The notes under the pieces were generated by a model. The model was given only the letters and a program-made list of their open reading frames with translations, was not told the origin of the DNA and made no database searches. Shown one piece after another: positions 1 through 5,786 of a stretch of DNA of 16,579 nt; the first letter of the stretch is position 1; the number at the start of each line of letters is the position of its first letter. The position numbers and the translations under genes are program-made. This DNA comes from Bacteroidales bacterium. Its GTDB lineage: Bacteria > Bacteroidota > Bacteroidia > Bacteroidales > VadinHA17. The stretch lies in the NCBI GenBank assembly GCA_012514255.1, contig JAAZAP010000222.1, forward strand, positions 1 to 16,579, in the 5' to 3' direction.

Positions 1-756
1 AGCACCTTGCAGACCCATACGGTTTTCAGACCGGCAGATCTGACTCCTTTCGGATCCAAAAACAAGCTGCCTGTGTTTGCATGGGGAAACGGAGCCTGTG
101 CAAATTCACCCTGGGAGCATATTAATTTTTTATCGGAAGTATCGTCCCATGGATTTCTGGTGATAGCTATCGGGACTATGCCATTGGAGGGAGAAAGAGG
201 CAGGGGCAGGTCTGAATCCTCTCAACTGATTGATGCAATTGACTGGGCGATTGCCCAGAACAGTGATAAATCCAGCCCGTATTACAATAAGATCGATGTG
301 ACAAAAATAGCGGTAAGCGGCATGTCGTGCGGAGGGTTGCAGGCTCTTGAGACAGCACCCGATCCAAGGGTGTCGACTGTCATTATCTGTAACAGCGGTA
401 TCCTGCCCGGACCGGGCAGCGGTATGCCGGGAATGCCTGGCCTCGCCAAGGACCATCTCTTAAAGCTTCATACTCCTGTTCTGTACCTGCTTGGGGGAGA
501 ATCGGATATTGCCTATGCAAACGGCATGGACGATTTTAAACGCATTAACCACCTACCGGTGTTTGCTGCAAACATGGATGTGGGACACGGAGGCACTTAC
601 AGCAAACCTCACGGCGGTGAATTTGCAAAAGTGGCCACATCCTGGCTGCAATGGCAGCTTAAAGGGGACAAAAAGGCAGGCAAGCTCTTCAGGGGTAAAT
701 CCTGCGGCCTGTCAAAAGATCCCAACTGGAAGGTCGAGAAGAAGAACATCAAGTGA
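1..756 (+). CDS. alpha/beta hydrolase, 5'-truncated by window edge
   Basis: The frame is open from base 1, so the true start lies upstream; the TTG at position 7 is unlikely to be the start. 251 residues are visible. The fold is read from the nucleophile elbow G-M-S-C-G (Ser codon 325-327), an Asp in GGESD about 60 residues later and a His in VGHGG about 27 residues after that, in the order of a Ser-Asp-His triad. An oxyanion-type segment (WGNGAC) and a 'HGFLVIAIGT' strand precede the elbow, as in dienelactone-hydrolase or polyester-hydrolase-like enzymes. The N-terminus is missing, so a signal peptide cannot be judged. The substrate is unknown. It converges with the metallo-hydrolase gene at 866; the 109 bases between them hold only weak short palindromes. 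Confidence 0.85.
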   Translation, partial: STLQTHTVFRPADLTPFGSKNKLPVFAWGNGACANSPWEHINFLSEVSSHGFLVIAIGTMPLEGERGRGRSESSQLIDAIDWAIAQNSDKSSPYYNKIDVTKIAVSGMSCGGLQALETAPDPRVSTVIICNSGILPGPGSGMPGMPGLAKDHLLKLHTPVLYLLGGESDIAYANGMDDFKRINHLPVFAANMDVGHGGTYSKPHGGEFAKVATSWLQWQLKGDKKAGKLFRGKSCGLSKDPNWKVEKKNIK

Positions 757-865
757 TAAGAATACTCCTGACCTGCTAAATAAACTCTGTCCAGGTACTG
801 CAGGAGATCATCAATGATGGTGAGAGAATGGTTCGGCTATTACTGTCTTACAGTCAGAGAGTCAG

Positions 866-1612
866 TCATTCTGACGTTTTCATGACCATGATGGTTGTTT
901 TCGGGGGAAGCTTGCCTGTAATGAATGTTTCAGAATGTCCTGAGTATTTAACATCATAGGTAGTACCCACTGCCTCAATGAAATCTTCAACTGTCCCGAG
1001 CCTGAAACCACCTGCAGGCGCATTTGCCGGCGTATAATGCATCGGAATGACAACCCTGGGATTCAGTTGTTTGATGACTTCCATTGCCGATTGAAGATCA
1101 ATTGTGAATCCGGTTCCAACCGGGATCATGAGAATATCCGTTACCCCGATGGCTGAAACCTGGCTCTCATTCAGCACATGACCAAGATCACCAAGGTGAA
1201 CTACCTTCAGTCCCGGCAATTCGAAAACGAAAATCGCGTTTTTCCCGCGCTGGCTCCCTCCCTGGTTGTCATGAAATGATCCGACAGTATAAACATGAAA
1301 CCCCCTGAATACGGTATCAACTCTGGCATAATCGGATCCCCTGAGTCCGCGTATGATAACCGGATTCCCTTTTGCCAGGGCAACATAATTATGATCTCCG
1401 TGTTCATGCGATACTGTAACCAGATCGATAATGTCCGGCACTTCAACCTTTGCCATTCCCGGATTTACCGGATCCATTAAAACTTTTACTCCATCACCGG
1501 TATTCATCAGGAAGGTCGACTGACCAAACCATGTAAGATTGACAGTGCTTTGACTGATCACTAAACCAGTGTTTACCAATGCTATAAGCGAAATGGCGAA
1601 TAACTTTTTCAT
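866..1612 (-). CDS. exported metallo-beta-lactamase-fold hydrolase (UlaG/COG2220-like)
   Basis: 248 residues. The N-terminus (MKKLFAISLIALVNTG, then small residues before Q21) reads as a Sec signal peptide, so the product is probably periplasmic. The metal-binding motif HxHxDH is intact at 69-74 (H69, H71, D73, H74). Further candidate ligands are H114 (SFHD), D142 (HLGDLG) and H192 (PMHYTP), which together would complete a di-metal site. Length and motif spacing fit the UlaG-like branch of the superfamily rather than true beta-lactamases. The substrate cannot be inferred; relatives act on lactones, phosphoesters or N-acyl lipids. There is no Shine-Dalgarno sequence before the ATG and no clear promoter. 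The gene stands alone, between a convergent hydrolase and the IS relic. Confidence 0.85.
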   Translation of the reverse strand: MKKLFAISLIALVNTGLVISQSTVNLTWFGQSTFLMNTGDGVKVLMDPVNPGMAKVEVPDIIDLVTVSHEHGDHNYVALAKGNPVIIRGLRGSDYARVDTVFRGFHVYTVGSFHDNQGGSQRGKNAIFVFELPGLKVVHLGDLGHVLNESQVSAIGVTDILMIPVGTGFTIDLQSAMEVIKQLNPRVVIPMHYTPANAPAGGFRLGTVEDFIEAVGTTYDVKYSGHSETFITGKLPPKTTIMVMKTSE

Positions 1613-1657
1613 CGGATCGATTTTAAAGTAACATACCGAAGATAGTCAAATAACCAA

Positions 1658-1796
1658 TGCATACGCCGGACAATCTGACCACATTGCGCCGGTAATTTGA
1701 ACATTTATATGCTTGTCTAGAGATCACTCGATTTACGCCGGCTCCTGGTGGTCAGTTTATACCGTCGTGTGGTAGTCAGGATTACCGGCTTCTGCA
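1658..1796. mobile_element. relic of an IS21-family element: two ends without transposase genes
   Basis: Two inward-facing ends enclose only a few dozen bases. The left end starts TGCATACGCCGG (1658-1669) and the right end, read on the minus strand, starts TGCAGAAGCCGG (1796-1785): 10 of 12 match, and similarity continues inward with gaps. Each end holds two copies of a degenerate unit of about 22 bases containing CTGACCAC or a variant next to CCGG (CTGACCAC at 1675-1682, its complement GTGGTCAG around 1748-1755, GTGGTAGTCAG around 1770-1780). Repeated internal copies near both termini and TG...CA ends are typical of IS21-family ends, where the transposase binds. No istA or istB coding remains. 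I see no target-site duplication. The family assignment is from memory of such ends. Confidence 0.5.
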
Positions 1797-1803
1797 TCTG
1801 TCA

Positions 1804-1875
1804 GCCCTGCAAGGGCGGTACATATACTGCATGCGGCGTGTGTAAGGATCATTGATGCAATCAGGGCTTTAGCCC
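1804..1875. repeat. REP-like pair of GC hairpins
   Basis: Two short perfect palindromes stand 47 bases apart: GCCCT-GCA-AGGGC (1804-1816) and GGGCT-TT-AGCCC (1864-1875). Both are built on the same GGGC core in noncoding DNA, and paired GGGC/GCCC palindromes of this style occur as dispersed intergenic elements in Bacteroidota. Only one copy is present here, so repetition cannot be shown from this window. Confidence 0.35.
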
Positions 1876-1957
1876 AATCTTCGGAGGAGGATTATTTCAT
1901 GGTTCCAATAACCGGTTTAGAAAACATTTGAATCAATTATTTGTTTTTAAGCTCTTT

Positions 1958-1978
1958 CAGAATATTAAAAATATTCTG
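1958..1978. promoter_or_regulatory. perfect 9-bp palindrome upstream of the ATPase gene
   Basis: CAGAATATT and AATATTCTG are perfect arms around an AAA loop, about 50 bases before the ATPase ATG. It could be an operator, or a hairpin at the 3' end of something now lost. No T-tract follows directly. A run of nine T (2012-2020) lies just before the start codon. No convincing -33/-7 pair was found here. Confidence 0.3.
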
Positions 1979-2025
1979 GACATATTTTCAATATAATTGC
2001 GTATTTGTCCGTTTTTTTTTGTAAC

Positions 2026-2943
2026 ATGATACCACGAGAAACAGCAAAGATAATTGGCAAGTTAAGGAAGCAGTTTCCTGTTATTACCCTTACCGGTCCC
2101 CGACAAAGCGGCAAAACAACACTTCTTAAATCTATATACACTGATATCCCATACGTTAGCCTGGAGGATATTGATGTAAGAAATGCTGCATTAAACGATC
2201 CTCGTGGATTCTTAAGTAATTTCCCTGAAGGTGCTGTTCTGGATGAAATACAGCGAACACCCGAGCTTTTTTCATATCTACAGGACATTGTCGATAAGAA
2301 CAAAAAGATACATTTTGTTTTGTCCGGTTCACAGAATTTCCTCTTACTTGAAAACATATCTCAGAGTCTCGCAGGCCGGGCCGGACAGGTTATCAACCTG
2401 AATTCTTTGGCAACAGATGCGGGAATTTCGCCAAATACGGCAAAGTCATGGTTATCAATCCTTGAAGCAAGCTTTATTATCTATTTTTTAGAACCCTATT
2501 ACGCAAACTTCAATAAACGAATTATTAAATCTCCAAAGCTATATTTCTACGATACAGGTTTGGTTTGTGCTTTACTGGGAATAAACTCCGAAAATCAGGT
2601 AAGAACTTATCATTTGAAAGGAGCCCTGTTCGAAAACCTGATCATCACTGACCTGGTTAAGAGCAAGCTTCACAAAGGAGTGAATCCCAGATTTTTTTTC
2701 TGGCAAAACAAAACCAAACAAGAAATAGATTTGATAATAGACAACCCTCAGGGTCCGGTTCCTTTTGAAATTAAATCCGGGATGACAATGAATGAGTATT
2801 ACTTTACAAATTTAAAATACTGGCAAAAATTAACCGGAGAAAAGCCTGAAAATATGAGTGTCATTTACGGAGGGGATACCAATTTAAAAACCTCAAGTGG
2901 AAATTATATTTCCTGGAAAAAGTTAATTGACCTGAACATTTGA
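2026..2943 (+). CDS. DUF4143-type AAA ATPase, apparently internally deleted
   Basis: 305 residues from ATG 2026; an in-frame TTG at 2005 would add seven residues read through the T-run and is less likely. Walker A is GPRQSGKTT (24-32), Walker B AVLDEIQ (70-76), and VLSGSQN (98-104) is a sensor-1-like strand. The C-terminal half is the DUF4143 domain with a PD-(D/E)xK-nuclease-like core: EIDLII (233-238) and FEIKSG (247-252). From memory, relatives are about 380 residues long. Here the text passes directly from SLAGRAG (114-120), which normally opens a lid region, to GQVINLNSLA (120-129), which normally follows a second AGRxG about 75 residues later, so a middle block seems lost in frame. The gene is clearly AT-richer than its neighbours, suggesting transfer. 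The family's role is poorly defined. The product may be non-functional. Confidence 0.8.
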   Translation: MIPRETAKIIGKLRKQFPVITLTGPRQSGKTTLLKSIYTDIPYVSLEDIDVRNAALNDPRGFLSNFPEGAVLDEIQRTPELFSYLQDIVDKNKKIHFVLSGSQNFLLLENISQSLAGRAGQVINLNSLATDAGISPNTAKSWLSILEASFIIYFLEPYYANFNKRIIKSPKLYFYDTGLVCALLGINSENQVRTYHLKGALFENLIITDLVKSKLHKGVNPRFFFWQNKTKQEIDLIIDNPQGPVPFEIKSGMTMNEYYFTNLKYWQKLTGEKPENMSVIYGGDTNLKTSSGNYISWKKLIDLNI

Positions 2944-2951
2944 TTACGCTC

Positions 2952-2978
2952 TCCGCCAGATGGCGGATCCCATGATCC
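2952..2978. repeat. hairpins after the ATPase gene
   Basis: TCCGCC-AGAT-GGCGGA (2952-2967) is a perfect 6-bp palindrome just after the ATPase stop. It overlaps GGATC-CCAT-GATCC (2965-2978). Neither has a T-tract, so they are not typical terminators. They may be intergenic REP-like sequence. Between here and the tRNA terminator I see no gene. Confidence 0.35.
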
Positions 2979-3065
2979 TCTGAGGAAGGCATTACAAAGA
3001 AAAAGCCAGCCATGCTGCGCGACAAAGGGGAGGATTACTTGCGTGATCCTCTTGGGGGAGCTTCA

Positions 3066-3194
3066 CAAGTCAAAAGCCTCGCAACCGCCTTCAGCGGTTG
3101 TCGTGTCTCTTTATTTTCATCCCTCGCTTGTGCAAGCACAGCTCGGTTTGAAAACAAAAAGCCCCGGTGCATTCGCACCGAGGCTTTTGACTTG
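3066..3194. repeat. 16-bp inverted repeat enclosing nested hairpins next to the tRNA
   Basis: CAAGTCAAAAGCCTCG at 3066-3081 recurs exactly inverted at 3179-3194, directly beside the 3' end of the tRNA. Between the arms lie CAACCGC/GCGGTTG (3082-3088, 3094-3100), GCTTG-TG-CAAGC (3126-3137) and the tRNA terminator. Part of the second arm is the 3' strand of that terminator, so the first arm looks like a copy of the tRNA trailer. A past duplication or inversion of a tRNA 3' flank would explain it. Confidence 0.55.
3156..3188 (-). terminator. intrinsic terminator of the initiator tRNA
   Basis: A 10-bp stem with one mismatch (3161-3170 with 3175-3184) and a 4-base loop lies six bases beyond the tRNA 3' end. 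On the minus strand it is followed by five T (3160-3156). Four T also follow on the plus strand (3185-3188), so it could work in both directions. Confidence 0.85.
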
Positions 3195-3266
3195 TAGCGG
3201 AGGGAGGATTCGAACCTCCGACCTTTGGGTTATGAGCCCAACGAGCTGCCACTGCTCCACCCCGCA
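3195..3266 (-). tRNA. initiator tRNA-fMet (anticodon CAT)
   Basis: Read on the minus strand it folds as a complete cloverleaf: acceptor arm starting TGCGGGG, D arm GAGC/GCTC with a 7-base loop, anticodon arm TTGGG-CTCATAA-CCCAA, T arm GGAGG-TTCGAAT-CCTCC and discriminator A. Two initiator traits are visible: three consecutive G-C pairs at 29-31/39-41, and no Watson-Crick pair at 1-72 (U1 faces U72, where E. coli has C1-A72). The 3' CCA is not encoded (genomic CAA follows A73), so it must be added by nucleotidyltransferase. It has its own promoter upstream and an intrinsic terminator downstream, so it is a single-gene transcription unit. Confidence 0.95.
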
Positions 3267-3275
3267 ATGTGGGTG

Positions 3276-3305
3276 CAAATATACATACTATTTCCTTAAC
3301 TGCAA
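3276..3305 (-). promoter_or_regulatory. promoter of the initiator tRNA
   Basis: On the minus strand a TTG (3305-3303) is separated by 19 bases from a perfect TATATTTG (3283-3276). This matches the Bacteroidota sigma-ABfr consensus (TTG-N19-TAnnTTTG). The -7 box ends ten bases before the mature tRNA 5' end, leaving room for only a very short leader. Confidence 0.85.
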
Positions 3306-3317
3306 AATCAATATGGA

Positions 3318-3410
3318 TTATTGAAACAGCAGATCCATATCAAACTTCTCCTTACTGCAGTAGAGAAGTAAAAACATGATCAGGAAAGTGAAAACTGCAA
3401 GCTTCCTCAT
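3318..3410 (-). CDS. possible 30-residue lipoprotein or truncated lipoprotein gene
   Basis: The minus strand encodes MRKLAVFTFLIMFLLLYC followed by SKEKFDMDLLFQ and a TAA stop. The first 18 residues make a textbook lipoprotein signal: two early basic residues, a hydrophobic core and a lipobox-like LLLYC with Cys18. Only 12 residues would remain after processing. The stop lies 13 bases before the tRNA promoter, on the same strand. It could be a real tiny lipoprotein, the leftover 5' end of a longer gene cut when the tRNA region was rearranged, or chance. There is no Shine-Dalgarno sequence and no clear promoter. Confidence 0.35.
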   Translation of the reverse strand: MRKLAVFTFLIMFLLLYCSKEKFDMDLLFQ

Positions 3411-3546
3411 AATCAGTAAATGCAAAGCAAATTAAGAAAAACTCTGATAGCTATGGGTAGCGACCCAAACAGGTACGACAGAAAAATGCTAACTTTCGGA
3501 ATAATCAGCAACTGCAATATTTCATGAACAAAATAGACGATCAACC

Positions 3547-4221
3547 ATGAAACACTATCCCAAAGCTGTTCTTGCAACCTTTTTAATGACTTTAGCAATG
3601 GTATTTCCGGGCCGTTCCCAGTCAATACCGGCCGTGAACATGAACCAGTACCTTTTCCCTGAATTCACGGAGTGCACTATCAAATCCAAAACCGGCGCTG
3701 AATCAACAGAGAGAGGCAACTATAACACAATTACGGGTAAAATGGCATTCATTAAGGAAAATGCAATCGTTGGACTTTCCACAGCCAGACAGGCTGACAC
3801 AATAATATTCCACGGCAGGCGCTTTGTCCCTTTCGGAGAAATATTTCACGAGGTTGTGGTGAATGCTCCCGTCACCCTCTTCATAGATCACGAGAGCCGC
3901 CTCATCCCTCCCGGTCAGCCGGTGGGTTACGGAGGCACATCCAAAGTCTCGAAGGTGATTACCTACTCCCACATGAGTACACAGGGAGGTATCTACAACC
4001 TCGAAATACCGCCCGATTTCGAGGTAAAGTATATGCCCGTATACTGGATCCACCATAACGGCGAAATGCATAGCTTCCTCGGACGGAGCCAGTTCATTAA
4101 AATCTTCCCTGAACATAAAAAGGAGATCGCCAACTTTATCAAATCTCAGAACATTAAAATGGAAGACCGGGATGACCTGACAAGGCTTGTCATGTACTGC
4201 AACGAGCTGTACGCCAAATAA
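3547..4221 (+). CDS. exported protein of unknown function (Bacteroidota-type)
   Basis: 224 residues. The signal peptide is clear: MKHYPK, a hydrophobic stretch (residues 7-21), then GRSQS with probable cleavage after S24 or nearby. The mature part is mostly beta-rich and shows no catalytic motif that I recognise. The segment order (PEFTECTIKSKTG; GNYNTITGKMAF; DTIIFHGRRFVP; HEVVVNAPVTLFIDHES; PPGQPVGYGGTSK; YMPVYWIHHNGEMHSFLGRSQF; KKEIANFIKSQNIK) resembles an unnamed family of Bacteroidota secreted proteins that I have seen only as hypothetical. The first NYNT segment may be the start of a beta-barrel-like domain. The aldo/keto reductase remnant follows after 24 bases in the same direction and could be cotranscribed. 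Confidence 0.8.
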   Translation: MKHYPKAVLATFLMTLAMVFPGRSQSIPAVNMNQYLFPEFTECTIKSKTGAESTERGNYNTITGKMAFIKENAIVGLSTARQADTIIFHGRRFVPFGEIFHEVVVNAPVTLFIDHESRLIPPGQPVGYGGTSKVSKVITYSHMSTQGGIYNLEIPPDFEVKYMPVYWIHHNGEMHSFLGRSQFIKIFPEHKKEIANFIKSQNIKMEDRDDLTRLVMYCNELYAK

Positions 4222-4245
4222 TACCAGCCAAAAGACATATAAAAC

Positions 4246-4722
4246 ATGGAATACAAAAAACTGGGAGCCAGGGGTCCTGTTGTCTCAACCGTCGGCTTCG
4301 GCGCCTGGGGCATCAGTGGCCGCGACTGGGGAACAACGGATGATGACAAATCGCGCGAGGCAGAGAAGGTTCTGTTCCCGATGGCACAACGCTTCGGCAC
4401 AGGAGTAATAGTGCGCATCCCGCTACTCTTCGGACTGCTATCCGGAAAATTCAGCGCTGATGCAAGATTCGGCGACAATGACCACCGCCGGTTCAATCTC
4501 TCTCCGGAGAAACTTGAATCATACATAACCGACCTGAAGAGGTACCTGCCCCTCTTCGATGAATACCCTCATCACTCTATGGTACAAATGAGCCTGAGGT
4601 TCTGTATAGCGCACCCCGCCTGTCACACGGTGATCCCCGGGGGGAAGACACCGGAACAGGTGAGGGAGAACGTTGTGGCCTCGGACCTCAGTTTCATTGC
4701 CCGGGAAAAATTCATTTTTTGA
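4246..4722 (+). pseudogene. aldo/keto reductase with in-frame internal deletion
   Basis: 158 residues, about half the usual 310-330. Residues 1-38 are a normal aldo/keto reductase start (KKLGARGPVVSTVGFGAWGI, then WGTTDDDKSRE). From residue 39 the text is the family's C-terminal part (KVLFPMAQRFGTGVIVRIPL, LLSGKF, then SLRFCIAHPACHTVIPGGKT, the region that binds the NADP phosphate side). The missing roughly 155 residues would carry the catalytic Asp, Tyr, Lys and His of the TIM barrel, so no reductase activity is expected. The join is near 4357-4365. The frame is preserved with no stop codon, so the deletion may be recent, or an assembly error. A stable short product is possible but would not form the barrel. 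Confidence 0.8.
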
Positions 4723-4750
4723 AAACTGACCGGAATTCTTTCTAAATTTA
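4719..4750 (+). promoter_or_regulatory. possible promoter of the superoxide reductase gene
   Basis: TTG (4719-4721) and TAAATTTA (4743-4750) are 21 bases apart. The -7 box matches TAnnTTTG except for its last base. The predicted start of transcription is about 50 bases before the ATG. The TTG overlaps the stop codon of the preceding reductase remnant. Confidence 0.35.
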
Positions 4751-4805
4751 CACTTGCCCGGATGATCATTCATGCCGGTCATATTGTTACTAAAAACAAA
4801 AAGCC

Positions 4806-5192
4806 ATGCCAAGAGTATTCAAAGCACTTGAGATAGAAAAGGAAGAGAAAGAGATAATGCGCGATTATCTCGACCGCCATATGCCGCATGTCATCTGCCC
4901 TGACAGCGTCAGACGGGGAGACAGGTTCCAGGTAAAGGTACGGATGGGAGACCAGTACCCTCACCCTGATGAGGATGATCACTATATTAGCGTGATCCAG
5001 CTCTGGAACCGCGAGACGCTGCTTGCCGAGGCTCGCTACTCGGCTGGCGCCAACGGACACAGACCCTCTCATGTGGAGGTCGATTTCCATCTTGTAGCCC
5101 CCGATGTCTCAATGAATCTCAGTGCCCTGGCCGTCTGCACCAAGCACGGTTTATGGCAGAGCGAGGATAAAGCGGTGAAGGTAAACGACTGA
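4806..5192 (+). CDS. superoxide reductase (class II, neelaredoxin-like)
   Basis: 128 residues, the size of a single-domain superoxide reductase without the N-terminal desulforedoxin domain. It reduces superoxide to hydrogen peroxide without forming oxygen, a defence typical of anaerobes; no signal peptide is visible, so it is cytoplasmic. The Fe(His)4Cys site is readable: H25 (DRHMP), H53 and H59 (YPHPDEDDH), then C111 and H114 (CTKHGLW). The usual EKH preceding the first His is DRH here, so the Glu that can cap the sixth iron position in the resting oxidised enzyme is replaced by Asp or displaced. The N-terminal 20 residues are highly charged (EIEKEEKEIMRDYLDR). The PH-domain gene follows after 29 bases, probably in the same transcript. 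Confidence 0.85.
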   Translation: MPRVFKALEIEKEEKEIMRDYLDRHMPHVICPDSVRRGDRFQVKVRMGDQYPHPDEDDHYISVIQLWNRETLLAEARYSAGANGHRPSHVEVDFHLVAPDVSMNLSALAVCTKHGLWQSEDKAVKVND

Positions 5193-5221
5193 TTGCATAG
5201 AAACCAAAAACGATCCGAATA

Positions 5222-5590
5222 ATGGGAAGTTATGTCAACGGACATCTTATCAAGGACGAGTCCGTAGCCTATGAGACTAAATACCACTGGGTGATCTTCT
5301 TTTCACTGAAATCGATTTTTACCCTGACAATTTACGCCTGGATGAAGCGCTGGCTCTCCGAGTTTGTAATAACTAACCGCCGTATAGTCATTAAGGAGGG
5401 ATTCATTGCCCGCCGTACATTTGAGATGAATCTCTCAAAGATAGAGACGGTGAATGTTGACCAGACTGTCCTGGGCCGGATCCTCAATTTCGGGTCTATC
5501 ACCATCATTGGCACCGGCGGTACCACGGAAACATTCCACAACATCGCCCACCCGATGACTTTCAGGCAGAAGTTCCAGGAGCTATGCTAG
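5222..5590 (+). CDS. small bacterial PH-domain (bPH2-like) protein
   Basis: 122 residues. A hydrophobic segment (HWVIFFSLKSIFTLTIYAWM, about 23-42) precedes the bPH2 core: SEFVITNRRIVIKEGFIARR (47-66), then the very typical MNLSKIETVNVDQTVLGRIL and FGSITIIGTGGT. The family (YdbS/YvcR-like) is membrane-associated; its ligand is unknown. Many relatives have a pair of transmembrane helices before the PH core; here there is room for only one, so the protein is at the short end or has lost part of the membrane region. It lies 29 bases after superoxide reductase. A functional link is not established. Confidence 0.75.
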   Translation: MGSYVNGHLIKDESVAYETKYHWVIFFSLKSIFTLTIYAWMKRWLSEFVITNRRIVIKEGFIARRTFEMNLSKIETVNVDQTVLGRILNFGSITIIGTGGTTETFHNIAHPMTFRQKFQELC

Positions 5591-5631
5591 AAAATCTGAA
5601 GGCCTAAGGTCAGAAGGTAAGAATGTCAGGG

Positions 5632-5783
5632 TCTTGCAGTTCTGCGGTCTTGCTGTCGTGCAGTTGCGCGGTCTTCAATTCCCTCATGACCGCCAACTGC
5701 CGACTGGTACTGCCGACTGGTACTGCCAACTGCCGACTGGTACTGCTGACTGGCACTGCCGACTGCCGACTGGTACTGCCGAC
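5632..5783. repeat. degenerate tandem repeat (GCAGTT units, then CTGCC/GACTGGTA units)
   Basis: From about 5691 to 5783 the sequence consists of imperfect copies of AACTGCC and GACTGGTACTGCC (13 bases), alternating with short variants such as CTGACTGGCACTGCC. Before it, GCAGTTnnGCGGTCTT occurs twice (from about 5636 and 5660). GCAGTT is the complement of AACTGC, so the two halves can pair. The array stops four bases before the stop codon of the tricorn-like protease. It lies between converging genes, where such low-complexity DNA would be tolerated and might fold as a bidirectional 3' structure. Confidence 0.75.
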
Positions 5784-5786
5784 TTC

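Noticed and set aside
757..865. Terminator between the converging hydrolase genes
   Set aside because: Only weak palindromes such as ACTGT-CTT-ACAGT occur and there is no T-tract.
2005..2025. Phase variation of the ATPase by the T-run at 2012-2020
   Set aside because: The run would lie within the coding sequence only if TTG 2005 were the start. ATG 2026 is a better start, so slippage would only alter the leader.
3012..3324. Plus-strand open frames of 61 and 93 codons across the tRNA region
   Set aside because: They run through the terminator and the antisense strand of the tRNA, without initiation signals.
3413..3625. Minus-strand open frame of 70 codons with hydrophobic stretches
   Set aside because: It overlaps the signal-peptide region of the exported protein at 3547 on the other strand. 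The hydrophobicity is explained by antisense of AT-rich sequence.
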